Shown here in pieces: positions 33,114 through 41,065 of a DNA stretch of 41,861 nt. Where the stretch lies: positions 1 through 41,861 of the forward strand of contig CAJOOG010000029.1 in assembly GCA_905236045.1 (NCBI GenBank), written 5' to 3'. How positions within the stretch are numbered: the first letter of the stretch is position 1; every line of letters starts with the position of its first letter. Origin of the DNA: an uncultured Denitrobacterium sp. GTDB lineage: Bacteria > Actinomycetota > Coriobacteriia > Coriobacteriales > Eggerthellaceae. A program made the position numbers and the translations under genes. The notes beneath the pieces are model-generated. The model was not told the DNA's origin, did no database searches, and saw only the letters and a program-made list of their open reading frames with translations.

Positions 33114-33332
33114 CTACAGGAGCACTTCGCAATCCGGCTCGATGTCCTCGAATATCTCGACCGCACGGGAGAGCGCGGCGTCGAAGGCGCCTTCATCGGC
33201 ATCGAGGGTGAATTTGTAGGTGAGCGCGTTCACGCTCGCGCTGTTCACGCCGGGCAGCTTCTCCACCTTCGCCTGGATCTTGCTTGCGCAATTCGCGCAG
33301 ATTTCGCCGTCGAGTTTGATGACTTTACGCAT
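33114..33332 (-). CDS. Stand-alone HMA-domain metal chaperone
   Basis: This 72-residue protein consists of one ferredoxin-like heavy-metal-associated domain. The metal loop is GEICANCASKI with Cys12 and Cys15; the conventional Met before the loop is replaced. A later acidic stretch and Cys69 near the C-terminus (IEPDCEVLL) could offer extra ligands. AAAGGAGATAAGACTC precedes the ATG at 33332. It sits between the metal sensor (14 bp upstream) and the ATPase, which lacks an HMA domain, so it probably hands metal to the pump in trans. Confidence 0.9.
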   Translation of the reverse strand: MRKVIKLDGEICANCASKIQAKVEKLPGVNSASVNALTYKFTLDADEGAFDAALSRAVEIFEDIEPDCEVLL

Positions 33333-33346
33333 GAGTCTTATCTCCT

Positions 33347-33697
33347 TTACTCGCAGATATGCGTCATGCCCTGGCTGAGCATGGTGTAGACATGGTCGTC
33401 GGAGAGCGCGTAGATGATCTGCTTGCCCTCCTTGCGAAACTTCACCAGATGCGCCTGTTTGAGGATGCGCAGCTGATGGGAGACGGCGCTCTGGGTGACG
33501 TTGACCGTCTGGGCGATGTCGGCCACGCACATCTCCGACTCCATGAGCGAGTACAGAATGCGGATGCGCGTGGTGTCGGCAAAGACCTTGAAGAGGTCCG
33601 CCAGGTCGTAGAGCATCTCCTCGTCGGGCATCTTCTCGGTGACCTGGGCCACCGCATCTTCCACCGGTATCGCGGCGTATTCGACTTCCTCGGGCAT
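33347..33697 (-). CDS. ArsR/SmtB-family zinc-type metal sensor
   Basis: This 116-residue winged-helix repressor has the recognition helix at VTQSAVSHQLRILKQAHLV. The C-terminal helix carries Asp100-x-His102 and His113-x2-Glu116, exactly the spacing of the alpha5 zinc site of SmtB/CzrA (His to His 11 residues). The alpha3 site is half lost: MCVAD keeps one Cys where CadC-type sensors have CxC. A zinc-responsive sensor that releases DNA when metal binds is therefore expected. The ATG at 33697 has GAGGAGG upstream; an upstream in-frame ATG at 33754 would lie inside the operator region. It is the first gene of the sensor-chaperone-pump operon. Confidence 0.93.
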   Translation of the reverse strand: MPEEVEYAAIPVEDAVAQVTEKMPDEEMLYDLADLFKVFADTTRIRILYSLMESEMCVADIAQTVNVTQSAVSHQLRILKQAHLVKFRKEGKQIIYALSDDHVYTMLSQGMTHICE

Positions 33698-33726
33698 TAC
33701 GCCTCCTCTTTCTTGTAAACTCCGTT

Positions 33727-33748
33727 CATATGAGCATGTGTTCATTTG
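33727..33748 (-). promoter_or_regulatory. ArsR/SmtB-type operator (12-2-12-like inverted repeat)
   Basis: CATATGAGCA and TGTTCATTTG flank a two-base centre; eight of ten positions are complementary. The TGAnCA-NN-TGTTCA core matches the operator family of SmtB/CzrA/CadC-type sensors. It lies 30-51 bp upstream of the sensor start codon and just downstream of a candidate promoter. Confidence 0.7.
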
Positions 33749-33757
33749 TTTCACTAG

Positions 33758-33785
33758 AGCTTAGCAGGAAGAAGTCGCTTGTCAA
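33758..33785 (-). promoter_or_regulatory. Candidate promoter of the zinc efflux operon
   Basis: On the minus strand a perfect TTGACA (33785-33780) is followed after 16 bases by TAAGCT (33763-33758), a weak -10. Transcription would begin inside or just before the operator at 33727-33748, a good place for repression. Confidence 0.5.
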
Positions 33786-33890
33786 TACCCGGATGTCCGC
33801 ATGGAGCGCCTTAAAGGGGGGTGCGGTCAGAGCCGCCTTGCGGAGCCGTGACTCAGAAGAGACGCGATCTGGAACGGCAATAGGGAGCGG

Positions 33891-34682
33891 CTAGAAGACC
33901 AGGTATTCGTTGGCAGCGCCCGTCTTGCCATCGGCTCGGAAACGTGCGATCAGCGGAGCGCCCGACCCCGCGGCCAGACTTTCCGCCTCCGCATCGGAGA
34001 AGCTGTGGCAGTAGCGCCAGGCACCTGGCACGCCCCTCCAGCCCATGATCCAGTCGCCCTCTTCGAGCTGCTCGGTGTCTAGGGGCACCCCGCGCCCCAC
34101 CAGATCCCCCACGGCCTGGGCATGCACCTGAAGCACTTTATCGGCCGTGGCTTTGCCGTCGGCGAAGCGCCAAAGCGAAACCGCGCCGACCCCGTCTGTC
34201 GCCTTGGCCGCAGCCAACTCGCGCATCAGCAACTCGCGGCTCCGCGCCCCGGGCACATGATGGAAGAAGCCGAAGCAGGCGACCACGTCGAAGGTCCCCC
34301 ATTCGGGCGGAATTACCGCACGTCCCCGCGCGAGCCGCTCGACGATGTTCGACTCCAGGAAACGCACCGTCTCGGTGTCCTCACCGCCTAGCGCGAGGAG
34401 CCGCGGGCAGAAGTCGATGGCCCCCACCTCGAGCGACACGCTCGGCATCCGCCTGCGCAGGAAGCGTTCGAAGCGCAGGTTGCCGCAGGCCACGTCCAGC
34501 ACGCGCAACGGTCGCTTGCCCCTTATCCGCTCGTCGTCCGCGCCCCATCGCCGCCACAAGAGGTCGCAGATTCTATCCCAACCCGGCCAGCCATGCTGAC
34601 GCGTGGCGGAGAAGGACTCCGCATGCTCGGCATAGAACCGCTCGTTGACAGTCCCCAGAATATGAATGGTCTCCAGGTCCAC
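33891..34682 (-). CDS. Trm9/ALKBH8-like SAM-dependent tRNA methyltransferase
   Basis: This 263-residue class I methyltransferase opens with VNERFYAEHAESFSATRQHGWPGW, which matches the start of eukaryotic Trm9 (FS.TR..pWP). SAM-binding motif I is VLDVACGNLRFERFL (about 61-75), motif II has AIDFCPRLLALGG, and motif IV is FDVVACFGFFHHVPG. A C-terminal segment GDWIMGWRGVPGAWRYCHSFSDAE resembles the Trm9 tail. Trm9 and ALKBH8 convert carboxymethyluridine at wobble U34 to its methyl ester. The GTG start at 34682 is four bases after the stop of the MarR gene, so the two are co-transcribed; the divergent neighbour is Elp3, which makes the Trm9 substrate in other organisms. Function is inferred from similarity and context. 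Confidence 0.75.
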   Translation of the reverse strand: MDLETIHILGTVNERFYAEHAESFSATRQHGWPGWDRICDLLWRRWGADDERIRGKRPLRVLDVACGNLRFERFLRRRMPSVSLEVGAIDFCPRLLALGGEDTETVRFLESNIVERLARGRAVIPPEWGTFDVVACFGFFHHVPGARSRELLMRELAAAKATDGVGAVSLWRFADGKATADKVLQVHAQAVGDLVGRGVPLDTEQLEEGDWIMGWRGVPGAWRYCHSFSDAEAESLAAGSGAPLIARFRADGKTGAANEYLVF

Positions 34683-34686
34683 CGAT

Positions 34687-35181
34687 CTACTTCTTCTTCC
34701 CCTTCTTCTTGCCCTTGCCCTTCTTCTCCTTCTTGCCCTGCTTCTTCCCGGCTTTGGAAGGCTTGCCCTGAAGGTTGGCGATCACCCGGTCGAGCGCCTG
34801 GTCGAGCGCGGCGGCCTCCTTGTCCGAAAATCCGGCGAGCACATCGAGGGACTCGGGCTCCACCTGCTGCACGGCGCGTCCCCGCTCGGTCTGGTGCACC
34901 AGCATCACGCGGCCGTCCTGGGACGACTGTCGGCGCACCACCAAGCCGGCCTTCTCCATCTTGGCTATGGTCTCGTTGATGGTGGAGATGCCCACGCCGA
35001 GCGAGCGGGAAAGCTCCTTGGTGCTCTGCCCGTCTTCCTTGCGCAGGCTGGCGATGACGGCCCCCTGCCCCACCGTGGGATTCTCCTCGGGACGCCTCCC
35101 GGCGAAGGTGCGCCTGCGATGCTTCTCGATTAGGTCCTGGATCAAGACGAGCTTCGCGTAGGCCTCTTTCGATTGCTGCAT
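34687..35181 (-). CDS. MarR-family regulator with lysine-rich C-terminal tail
   Basis: This 164-residue winged-helix protein has its HTH at about 55-85 (DGQSTKELSRSLGVGISTINETIAKMEKAGLVVR) and the MarR wing SSQDGRVMLVHQTERG. After the dimerisation helices it ends in about 25 residues composed almost only of Lys and Gly with a few Ser, Gln, Ala and Glu (GKPSKAGKKQGKKEKKGKGK and on), which could bind nucleic acid non-specifically. The ATG at 35181 follows GGAAGGGAAGAGCCGGC. It lies between the Elp3 gene (divergent, 145 bp) and the methyltransferase (co-directional). Ligand and targets are unknown. Confidence 0.87.
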   Translation of the reverse strand: MQQSKEAYAKLVLIQDLIEKHRRRTFAGRRPEENPTVGQGAVIASLRKEDGQSTKELSRSLGVGISTINETIAKMEKAGLVVRRQSSQDGRVMLVHQTERGRAVQQVEPESLDVLAGFSDKEAAALDQALDRVIANLQGKPSKAGKKQGKKEKKGKGKKKGKKK

Positions 35182-35326
35182 GCCGGCTCTTCCCTTCCGA
35201 ACAGGTTCGACTTTCGCATTTCGATGCTCCCATGGTAGCGCAAAAAATCCGTGCCGCGGCCGCGGGACGGACGCAGGCCGCATCGGGGTTGCCCGCTCCC
35301 TGCGCGGACGGGTTAGAATAGCTTGC

Positions 35327-37240
35327 ATGGAAGAGCTCTTCGAAGACATCATCGAACACGTGCGGCGGCGAGGCTCGCTTGAGGAAAAGGAGCTCGAGCG
35401 CATTCTGGCGAAGCATAATCGACGGACGCGGGGAAGCGAACGTCATTTCGCCAAGAAGCACCTGTTCCCGTATCTGTTGAAGGTCCGCGACCGCGAACCC
35501 GGACGCTGGAGGGCTTGGAGCCTCTCGGATGCCGAGCTCGAAATCCTCTCCCGTGCCCTGCGTATGAAACCGCGACGCACACAATCGGGCGTGGCCACCA
35601 TAACGGTGCTCACAAAGCCCTGGCCCTGCAGCGGGGCCTGCCGCTACTGTCCCTGCGACGTGCGCATGCCGAAGAGCTATCTGGCCGACGAACCCGCCTG
35701 CCAGAGGGCGGAGCGCAACTGCTTCGACCCGTACCTGCAGGTAGCCAGCCGCCTGACCGCTCTGCGCCAGATGGGGCACGCGACCGACAAGCTGGAGATC
35801 ATCGTGCTGGGAGGGACCTTCGCCGACTATCCGACCGCCTACCAGCTATGGTTCATGAGGGAAGTGTTCCGCGCGGCAAACGATGCACAAGGAAGCGCCG
35901 GCGGGGAAGGCGAACTGGCGCGGGACGCCGCGGGCGCAGGCGCGAACCGGGCCGACAGCGGCGCCGCAAGCGCCGACCCAGCCGCGAGCGCAGGCGCCCT
36001 CGCCCGCAACGTCGCAAAACGCAGGGCCCTCTACCGACGCCTGGGCATCTCGCCCGCGCCCGAGGAGAACGCTGCCCGCTGCTCCCCCACCCAGGAGCAG
36101 GTGGACGCCGGCGCCCTCTCCTTCAATAACGCCATCCGCCGACTCTATCAGGAAGATCCCGCCTGGCAGCAGGCCGCCTGCGGGCAGACCGCGGATTGGG
36201 AGAGCCTCGAGGCCGAACAGCGCGGAAACGAGACGGCACGACATCGCATCGTCGGCCTGGTCATCGAGACGCGACCGGATACCGTTGACGCCACGAGCCT
36301 CGGGCGCTTCCGCCGCATGGGCTGCACGAAGATCCAGATGGGCGTACAGGCCATCGACGACGACCTGCTGCAAGTCAACGGCCGCAATGCCGGCGTCGAG
36401 CGGATGGAGAAGGCTTTCGAGCTCGTGCGCGCCTTCGGCTTCAAGACTCACGCTCATTTCATGGTGAACCTGCTGGGATCGGACCCCGCACGGGACGAGG
36501 ACGCCTTCGCCCGTTTCGTCAACGACCCCGCCTGGCTTCCCGACGAAGTGAAGCTCTACCCGTGCGCCCTCATCGCCGGCACGCAGCTCGAGCGCGACTG
36601 GAGGGAGGGCAAGTGGACCCCCTACGAGGAGGAGACGCTGGTCCGCGTGCTGGTCGCCGATGTGGCGGCCACGCCCGCCCACACCCGCATCAGCCGCATG
36701 ATCCGCGACTTCAGCAGCACCGACATCGTGGCGGGCAACAAGAAGCCCAACCTGCGGCAGATGGTCGAAGAGCGCATCGCGCAAAACGGCACGCCCGTGC
36801 GCGAGATTCGCTACCGGGAAATCTCCGGCGAAGCCGTCGCGCCCGAAGACTTGCGACTGGAGACGGTCCCCTACGAGACGACCAACACCAGCGAGCGCTT
36901 CCTGCAATGGGTCGCCCCGTCGGGAAGAATCGCGGGCTTCCTGCGCCTTTCGCTCCCCCATCCCGATTACGTCCGAGCACACGCGGCGGAGCTGCACATC
37001 TCCCCGAGAGAGGCAATGATACGCGAAGTGCACGTCTACGGGGCAGCGGCGCCCTTGCACGTACAAGGCGAGGCCGCACAGCACCACGGCCTGGGCACCG
37101 CGCTCATCGAAGAAGCCTGCCAACTGGCGCGAGATGCCGGCTACAAGCGCATGAACGTCATAAGCGCCGTGGGCACACGCGCCTACTACCGAGCTCGCGG
37201 CTTCCAAGACGGGCCGCTCTATCAGCAGCGTATCCTCTGA
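35327..37240 (+). CDS. elp3: Elp3-type radical SAM/GNAT tRNA-uridine modification enzyme
   Basis: This 637-residue enzyme has a radical SAM domain with the cluster motif PCSGACRYCPC (Cys101, 105, 108) and Elp3 signatures MPKSYLADEPACQRAERNCFDPYLQ, in segments. GNETARHRIVGLVIETRPD and KIQMGVQAIDDD follow. The C-terminal GNAT domain (~500-637) holds the acetyl-CoA loop HHGLGTALIEEAC and YYRARGF. Elp3 makes 5-carboxymethyl-uridine-type bases at tRNA position 34 using acetyl-CoA and a 5'-deoxyadenosyl radical. Between about 184 and 231 there is an Ala/Gly-rich low-complexity insertion. The ATG at 35327 begins MEELFEDIIEHV; no strong GGAGG site precedes it. The neighbours (Trm9-like methyltransferase, MTA/SAH nucleosidase) suggest a tRNA modification locus. 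Confidence 0.92.
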   Translation: MEELFEDIIEHVRRRGSLEEKELERILAKHNRRTRGSERHFAKKHLFPYLLKVRDREPGRWRAWSLSDAELEILSRALRMKPRRTQSGVATITVLTKPWPCSGACRYCPCDVRMPKSYLADEPACQRAERNCFDPYLQVASRLTALRQMGHATDKLEIIVLGGTFADYPTAYQLWFMREVFRAANDAQGSAGGEGELARDAAGAGANRADSGAASADPAASAGALARNVAKRRALYRRLGISPAPEENAARCSPTQEQVDAGALSFNNAIRRLYQEDPAWQQAACGQTADWESLEAEQRGNETARHRIVGLVIETRPDTVDATSLGRFRRMGCTKIQMGVQAIDDDLLQVNGRNAGVERMEKAFELVRAFGFKTHAHFMVNLLGSDPARDEDAFARFVNDPAWLPDEVKLYPCALIAGTQLERDWREGKWTPYEEETLVRVLVADVAATPAHTRISRMIRDFSSTDIVAGNKKPNLRQMVEERIAQNGTPVREIRYREISGEAVAPEDLRLETVPYETTNTSERFLQWVAPSGRIAGFLRLSLPHPDYVRAHAAELHISPREAMIREVHVYGAAAPLHVQGEAAQHHGLGTALIEEACQLARDAGYKRMNVISAVGTRAYYRARGFQDGPLYQQRIL

Positions 37241-37326
37241 AGCTCGATTCGGGCACCCCGCCCCCGCTCGGAACCCTGGGCACGCCACGCCCGCCGCGCT
37301 CCCCGGGCCCGCATCCCGCTTCCGCG

Positions 37327-38022
37327 CTACAACTCCGCGAGCATGGCGCGCATTATGCCCGCGCACCGATTCGCGGCCTTCACCTCGAACTCATCGTAGG
37401 ACATCCGATCGCTGCCGTCGGCTTTGTCCGAAATCGCCCGCATCACCACGAAGGGAACGTCGTTTCTCCAGCAGGCATGCGCTATGGCCGCGCCCTCCAT
37501 CTCGCAGCAAAGCGCCCCAAACTCCCCCGCTATGCGCTGCTTGTCCTCTACGCGACAGACGAATTGGTCGCCGGAGGCCACGCGCCCTTGGTGCACGGCC
37601 GTTCCCGGCGCCGTCTTCTGTGCGGCCTTCACCGCCGCCTCGCGCAATCCCTCATCCGCTGCGAACGACAGGGTGCCCATTTGCGGCACTTCGCCCAGGC
37701 GATACCCGAAGTTCGTCGCGTCCACGTCGTGGTATACGCAATCCGTCGACACCACCACGTCCAAAATATCGATCGCGGCGGCAAGCGACCCGGCTACGCC
37801 GGTGTTCACCACATGCGTTGCCCCAAGGCAGCTTACGAGCACTTGCACGCAAAGCGCCGCGTTCACCTTGCCCGCGCCGCACTTCACCACCGCGCACTCC
37901 ACGCCCGCTATGCTGCCTTCGCTGAAGAGCATGCCCGCGACCTGCCGGTCTCGACGCCCCGAGAGCTCTCCGCGCAGCTGGGCCACCTCTATCTCCATGG
38001 CCCCTATGATTCCGACCCTCAT
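37327..38022 (-). CDS. mtnN: 5'-methylthioadenosine/S-adenosylhomocysteine nucleosidase
   Basis: This 231-residue enzyme cleaves adenine from methylthioadenosine, S-adenosylhomocysteine and 5'-deoxyadenosine. The family pattern is complete: N-terminal GIIGAMEIEVAQL with the catalytic Glu, VNTGVAGSL, ASGDQFV, CCEMEGAAIAHAC and VMRAISDKADGS with the catalytic Asp. AGCGGAGCAT precedes the ATG at 38022. It is convergent with elp3 (86 bp between stops). Because Elp3 releases 5'-deoxyadenosine and the nearby methyltransferase releases S-adenosylhomocysteine, this enzyme can clear both products. Confidence 0.96.
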   Translation of the reverse strand: MRVGIIGAMEIEVAQLRGELSGRRDRQVAGMLFSEGSIAGVECAVVKCGAGKVNAALCVQVLVSCLGATHVVNTGVAGSLAAAIDILDVVVSTDCVYHDVDATNFGYRLGEVPQMGTLSFAADEGLREAAVKAAQKTAPGTAVHQGRVASGDQFVCRVEDKQRIAGEFGALCCEMEGAAIAHACWRNDVPFVVMRAISDKADGSDRMSYDEFEVKAANRCAGIMRAMLAEL

Positions 38023-38075
38023 ATGCTCCGCCTCCCCGAACGCGCCTTCATCTGCTCGAACACGCCTTCACGCCT

Positions 38076-39731
38076 TCACTTCCGACGCAATATGGCGACT
38101 ATCACTATCACCGAGAGCACGAAGGCGCCCAGGTACCCGAAAAACGACAACCAGGGCACGCCCAAGATGTAGGCGCTCTCCGATGCGTAGGGCAGCATCG
38201 AGGAGCCGATGAAGAGCCCGGCTATGATGATGGCGAGCGCCATGCGGTTGAGGATGCGGGACAGGGCCCGCATGAGCTTATCGGAGCTGAGCACCTCCAT
38301 GTTCACCTTCATCTGACCGCGCGTGAGCATCCGCAGCGCCTCCCCGGAATAACCCGCCGCGTCGGCCAGGCCCCACGCCGCACGCCGGGCCGCCAGGATG
38401 TCGTCTTCGAACTCCTTGCCGATCTTCTCCCAACGGTTCTCGGAGCCGACCATGTGCGAGGTGATGATGGAGAGGATGCTGTCCTGCCCGATATAGGGCG
38501 CCACCGTGCCCTCCATCGTCACGATGCCGCGCGAGACCATGGTGATCGAAGAAGGTAGCGTGACCCGCGAGGCACGCGTGAGAGAGAGGATGTCCGAGAG
38601 CATCGCGCCTATGTCGAGGTCCCCCACGTCGACCGAGGCGTAATCCGCCAGCATCAGATCCAGATCCGCGAGGAAACGCGCATGGTCGATCGAGGCGTTG
38701 TCCTTGGTCACCGCGAAGCGCAGCAACGCGTCTTTGAGGCGAGAGGAATCGCGGGCGCCCACCGCCGATACGATGGCGGCGAAGCCCGTGCGATCGCGAG
38801 GCGTCAAGCGCCCCATGATGCCCAGGTCGATATAGACGATCTTGCCCTCGCGGACGATGATGTTGCCGGGATGGGGGTCGGCATGGAAGAAGCCGTGGTC
38901 GAGAATCTGCGTGGCGTAGTTGTCGAGTAGCTTCTTGCCGATCTCGTGCAGGTCGTAACCAGCGGCTCCGAGCGCGTCCGCATCCCCTATGGGGATGCCG
39001 TCCACGTATTCCATGACCAGCACGTACTCGGTGCAATAGGATCGAAAGACCCGGGGGCAGTCGATGAACTTGACGTCTCGGTTGAGCTCGGTGAACTCGA
39101 TGAGGTTCGCGGCCTCGCGCTCGAAATCGGTCTCCTCCAGAAAGGTGCTCCACAGCTCGTCGACCACGTTGTTGAAGTCGACCATCTGATCGCCCTGAAC
39201 CAGGTCGGAGGCACGGCGGGCGATGCTGCGTATGATGGCGATGTCCTGGGCCATCTTCGCCTTCACGCCGGGCCGCTGGACCTTCACCGCCACCGTCTCG
39301 CCCGTGCGCAGACGCGCCTTGTGAACCTGGGCCAACGAGGCGCTGCCGAGCGGGGTCGGATCGAGCTCCTCGAAGATCTCCCGCAGCTTCTCCTCGCCGA
39401 AATTGTCCACCAGGGCGGCGCGCACCTCCTCGAAGGGAAGCGGGTCGCATTCCGATTGGAGCTTCTCGAGCTCGTCGCAATACTCCTTGGGCAGAAATTC
39501 CGAACGCGAGGAGAGCGTCTGCCCGATCTTCACAAAGCTCGGGCCCAGGTCCTCGAGCATGGCGCGAAAGCCCACCGGCGTGATGCCCTTGAACAAGTGG
39601 TGCATGCGCGCGATGCGGTAGATCTCGCGCATGCGCCGCATGCGCGCCTTATGGCCGAGGTCGAAACGATGCTCGGGATCGTCGTCCGACCCCGTTTTGA
39701 AGATGAAGCGGACGAGACTGTTCTCTGGCAC
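38076..39731 (-). CDS. UbiB/ABC1/AarF-family atypical kinase-like membrane protein
   Basis: This 551-residue protein carries the marks of the UbiB family: KIGQ in SFVKIGQTLSSRSEFLP (near 67), the Ala-rich nucleotide loop LGSASLAQVHKA with KVQRPG after it, and FFHADPHPGNIIV (near 285). Two hydrophobic segments close to the C-terminus (about 495-515 and 525-548) anchor it. Family members act as ATPases or kinases on lipid-soluble quinone or isoprenoid intermediates, or control their extraction from the membrane. The GTG start at 39731 follows GGGGGACTTCC. It is 21 bp after the phasin-like gene and probably in one transcript with it. Confidence 0.92.
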   Translation of the reverse strand: MPENSLVRFIFKTGSDDDPEHRFDLGHKARMRRMREIYRIARMHHLFKGITPVGFRAMLEDLGPSFVKIGQTLSSRSEFLPKEYCDELEKLQSECDPLPFEEVRAALVDNFGEEKLREIFEELDPTPLGSASLAQVHKARLRTGETVAVKVQRPGVKAKMAQDIAIIRSIARRASDLVQGDQMVDFNNVVDELWSTFLEETDFEREAANLIEFTELNRDVKFIDCPRVFRSYCTEYVLVMEYVDGIPIGDADALGAAGYDLHEIGKKLLDNYATQILDHGFFHADPHPGNIIVREGKIVYIDLGIMGRLTPRDRTGFAAIVSAVGARDSSRLKDALLRFAVTKDNASIDHARFLADLDLMLADYASVDVGDLDIGAMLSDILSLTRASRVTLPSSITMVSRGIVTMEGTVAPYIGQDSILSIITSHMVGSENRWEKIGKEFEDDILAARRAAWGLADAAGYSGEALRMLTRGQMKVNMEVLSSDKLMRALSRILNRMALAIIIAGLFIGSSMLPYASESAYILGVPWLSFFGYLGAFVLSVIVIVAILRRK

Positions 39732-39752
39732 GGAAGTCCCCCGAAAGGCGGT

Positions 39753-40109
39753 TTATTCCGACGCGTCTTCGGCCGCCTCTTCAGCGACCTCTCCAACTTC
39801 CACGACCTCCGCCTCGACCGGCTCGGCGTTCATCTTCTTCGCCAGCTCGGCGGCCTTGGCGGCGAACTCCTCGCGCTCTTCGGGGGTCATGACGCTCATG
39901 CGGGCCTCCATGGCGCCCTCGCGCACGGGAGCGGCACCGTCGGCGGCGCGACGACGGAGCTCCTCGTTGAGCTCCTTGCCCTGCTCGAGGGTGATCTCCC
40001 CCTTCTCTATCATGGTGTCGACGGCCTTCTTCGCCGCCTCGCCGGTAAGGGCCACCGCCCCGATGCCCGCCAGGAAAATATTCTTGAAGCCTTCTCCGAT
40101 CGTTGCCAT
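39753..40109 (-). CDS. Phasin-like small helical protein
   Basis: This 118-residue protein has an N-terminal amphipathic or hydrophobic segment (GFKNIFLAGIGAVALTGE) and a heptad-like helix (KKAVDTMIEKGEITLEQGKELNEELRRR), resembling PhaF/phasin-type proteins. A further helix starts at TPEEREEFAAKAAELAKKM, and the tail is acidic (VEAEVVEVGEVAEEAAEDASE). AAAGGAG lies upstream of the ATG at 40109. A phasin-like gene beside a UbiB-like gene recurs in other bacteria to my knowledge, and suggests a membrane- or lipid-surface partner. Polyester granule binding is not implied, as no PHA genes are visible. Confidence 0.8.
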   Translation of the reverse strand: MATIGEGFKNIFLAGIGAVALTGEAAKKAVDTMIEKGEITLEQGKELNEELRRRAADGAAPVREGAMEARMSVMTPEEREEFAAKAAELAKKMNAEPVEAEVVEVGEVAEEAAEDASE

Positions 40110-40194
40110 AGCCGTGCTCCTTTCAACGAAAACAAGGTTCGTTCATCATAACCCAAAGAAGACCGAGCCCGCTTAACGCCTCGGAAACGCTATC

Positions 40195-40218
40195 GCGGGA
40201 GGCGGCTGCGGGAGGCGG
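40195..40218. repeat. Tandem 11-bp direct repeat upstream of murI
   Basis: GCGGGAGGCGG occurs twice in exact copy, separated by CT, 47-70 bp before the murI start. It lies in the divergent murI/phasin interval. No function is evident; a slippage duplication is the simplest view. Confidence 0.6.
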
Positions 40219-40264
40219 AAAAGCGCAGGCCGACACCGCGGGCTGGTAATGATAGGATGGACGC

Positions 40265-41041
40265 ATGCGTGAATTCGAGGGATATATCGGCGTTTTCGAC
40301 TCCGGCGTCGGGGGCATCAGCGTGCTCAAGGCCTTGGCGCAGGAGCTTCCGCACGAGAATTTCCTGTTCTTCGGCGACTCTGCGAACGCCCCCTACGGAG
40401 ACAAGGGCCCCGCCGCCGTCACGCGGCTTTCCCGCCGCATCGTCGAGAGCATGCTCGAGGACGGCTGCAAGGCCATCGTCATCGCCTGCAACACGGCCAC
40501 CAGCGCCGCCGCCGCTACCCTGCGCTCTGCGTGGCCCCATGTGCCCATCATCGGCATCGAGCCCGCCCTCAAGCCCGCGGCGCGGACCTTCGACAACCGG
40601 CGCATACTGGTGATGGCCACCGCCGCCACGCTCAAGCTGGAGAAGTTCCACGACCTGGCGCTGCATTGGGGCAGCAACTCGCAGATCGTGCCGCTCGCCT
40701 GCCCGGGGCTGGCCGACCTCGTAGAGACGGGAGAGCTGGATTCCGACGAGATGCACGCCTACCTGCGGGAACATCTCGGCGAATACCGCGCCGAGGTGGA
40801 CGCCGTGGTCCTGGGGTGCACGCACTATTCCTTCATCAAGCGCCAGATCCGCGAAGTCATGGGCGATGTGCCGCTCTTCGATGGGATCTGGGGCACCGCG
40901 CACCAGCTGCGCCGCAAGCTGGCGGAGCACGACCTGCTCGCACCGGAGCGCGGAGGGGGCGCGATACAGTTCCGCAGCAGCATCGCCGGGCGGGCGCAGG
41001 TCGACCTCTATCGGCGGCTCTACAGCCTTCCCGCGGACTAG
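40265..41041 (+). CDS. murI: Glutamate racemase
   Basis: This 258-residue cytosolic enzyme makes D-glutamate for peptidoglycan. The N-terminal IGVFDSGVGGISVLKAL, FFGDSANAPYG, the first catalytic Cys in VIACNTATSAA (~75) and the second in VVLGCTHYSF (~179) are all present, and the length is normal. The start ATG at 40265 has only a weak AGGA site. Upstream there is a 13-bp tandem repeat; 25 bp after the stop lies a strong hairpin. It stands alone, divergent from the phasin-like gene. Confidence 0.95.
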   Translation: MREFEGYIGVFDSGVGGISVLKALAQELPHENFLFFGDSANAPYGDKGPAAVTRLSRRIVESMLEDGCKAIVIACNTATSAAAATLRSAWPHVPIIGIEPALKPAARTFDNRRILVMATAATLKLEKFHDLALHWGSNSQIVPLACPGLADLVETGELDSDEMHAYLREHLGEYRAEVDAVVLGCTHYSFIKRQIREVMGDVPLFDGIWGTAHQLRRKLAEHDLLAPERGGGAIQFRSSIAGRAQVDLYRRLYSLPAD

Positions 41042-41065
41042 CGCCCGGAGAGCCAGCGGCGTCTA

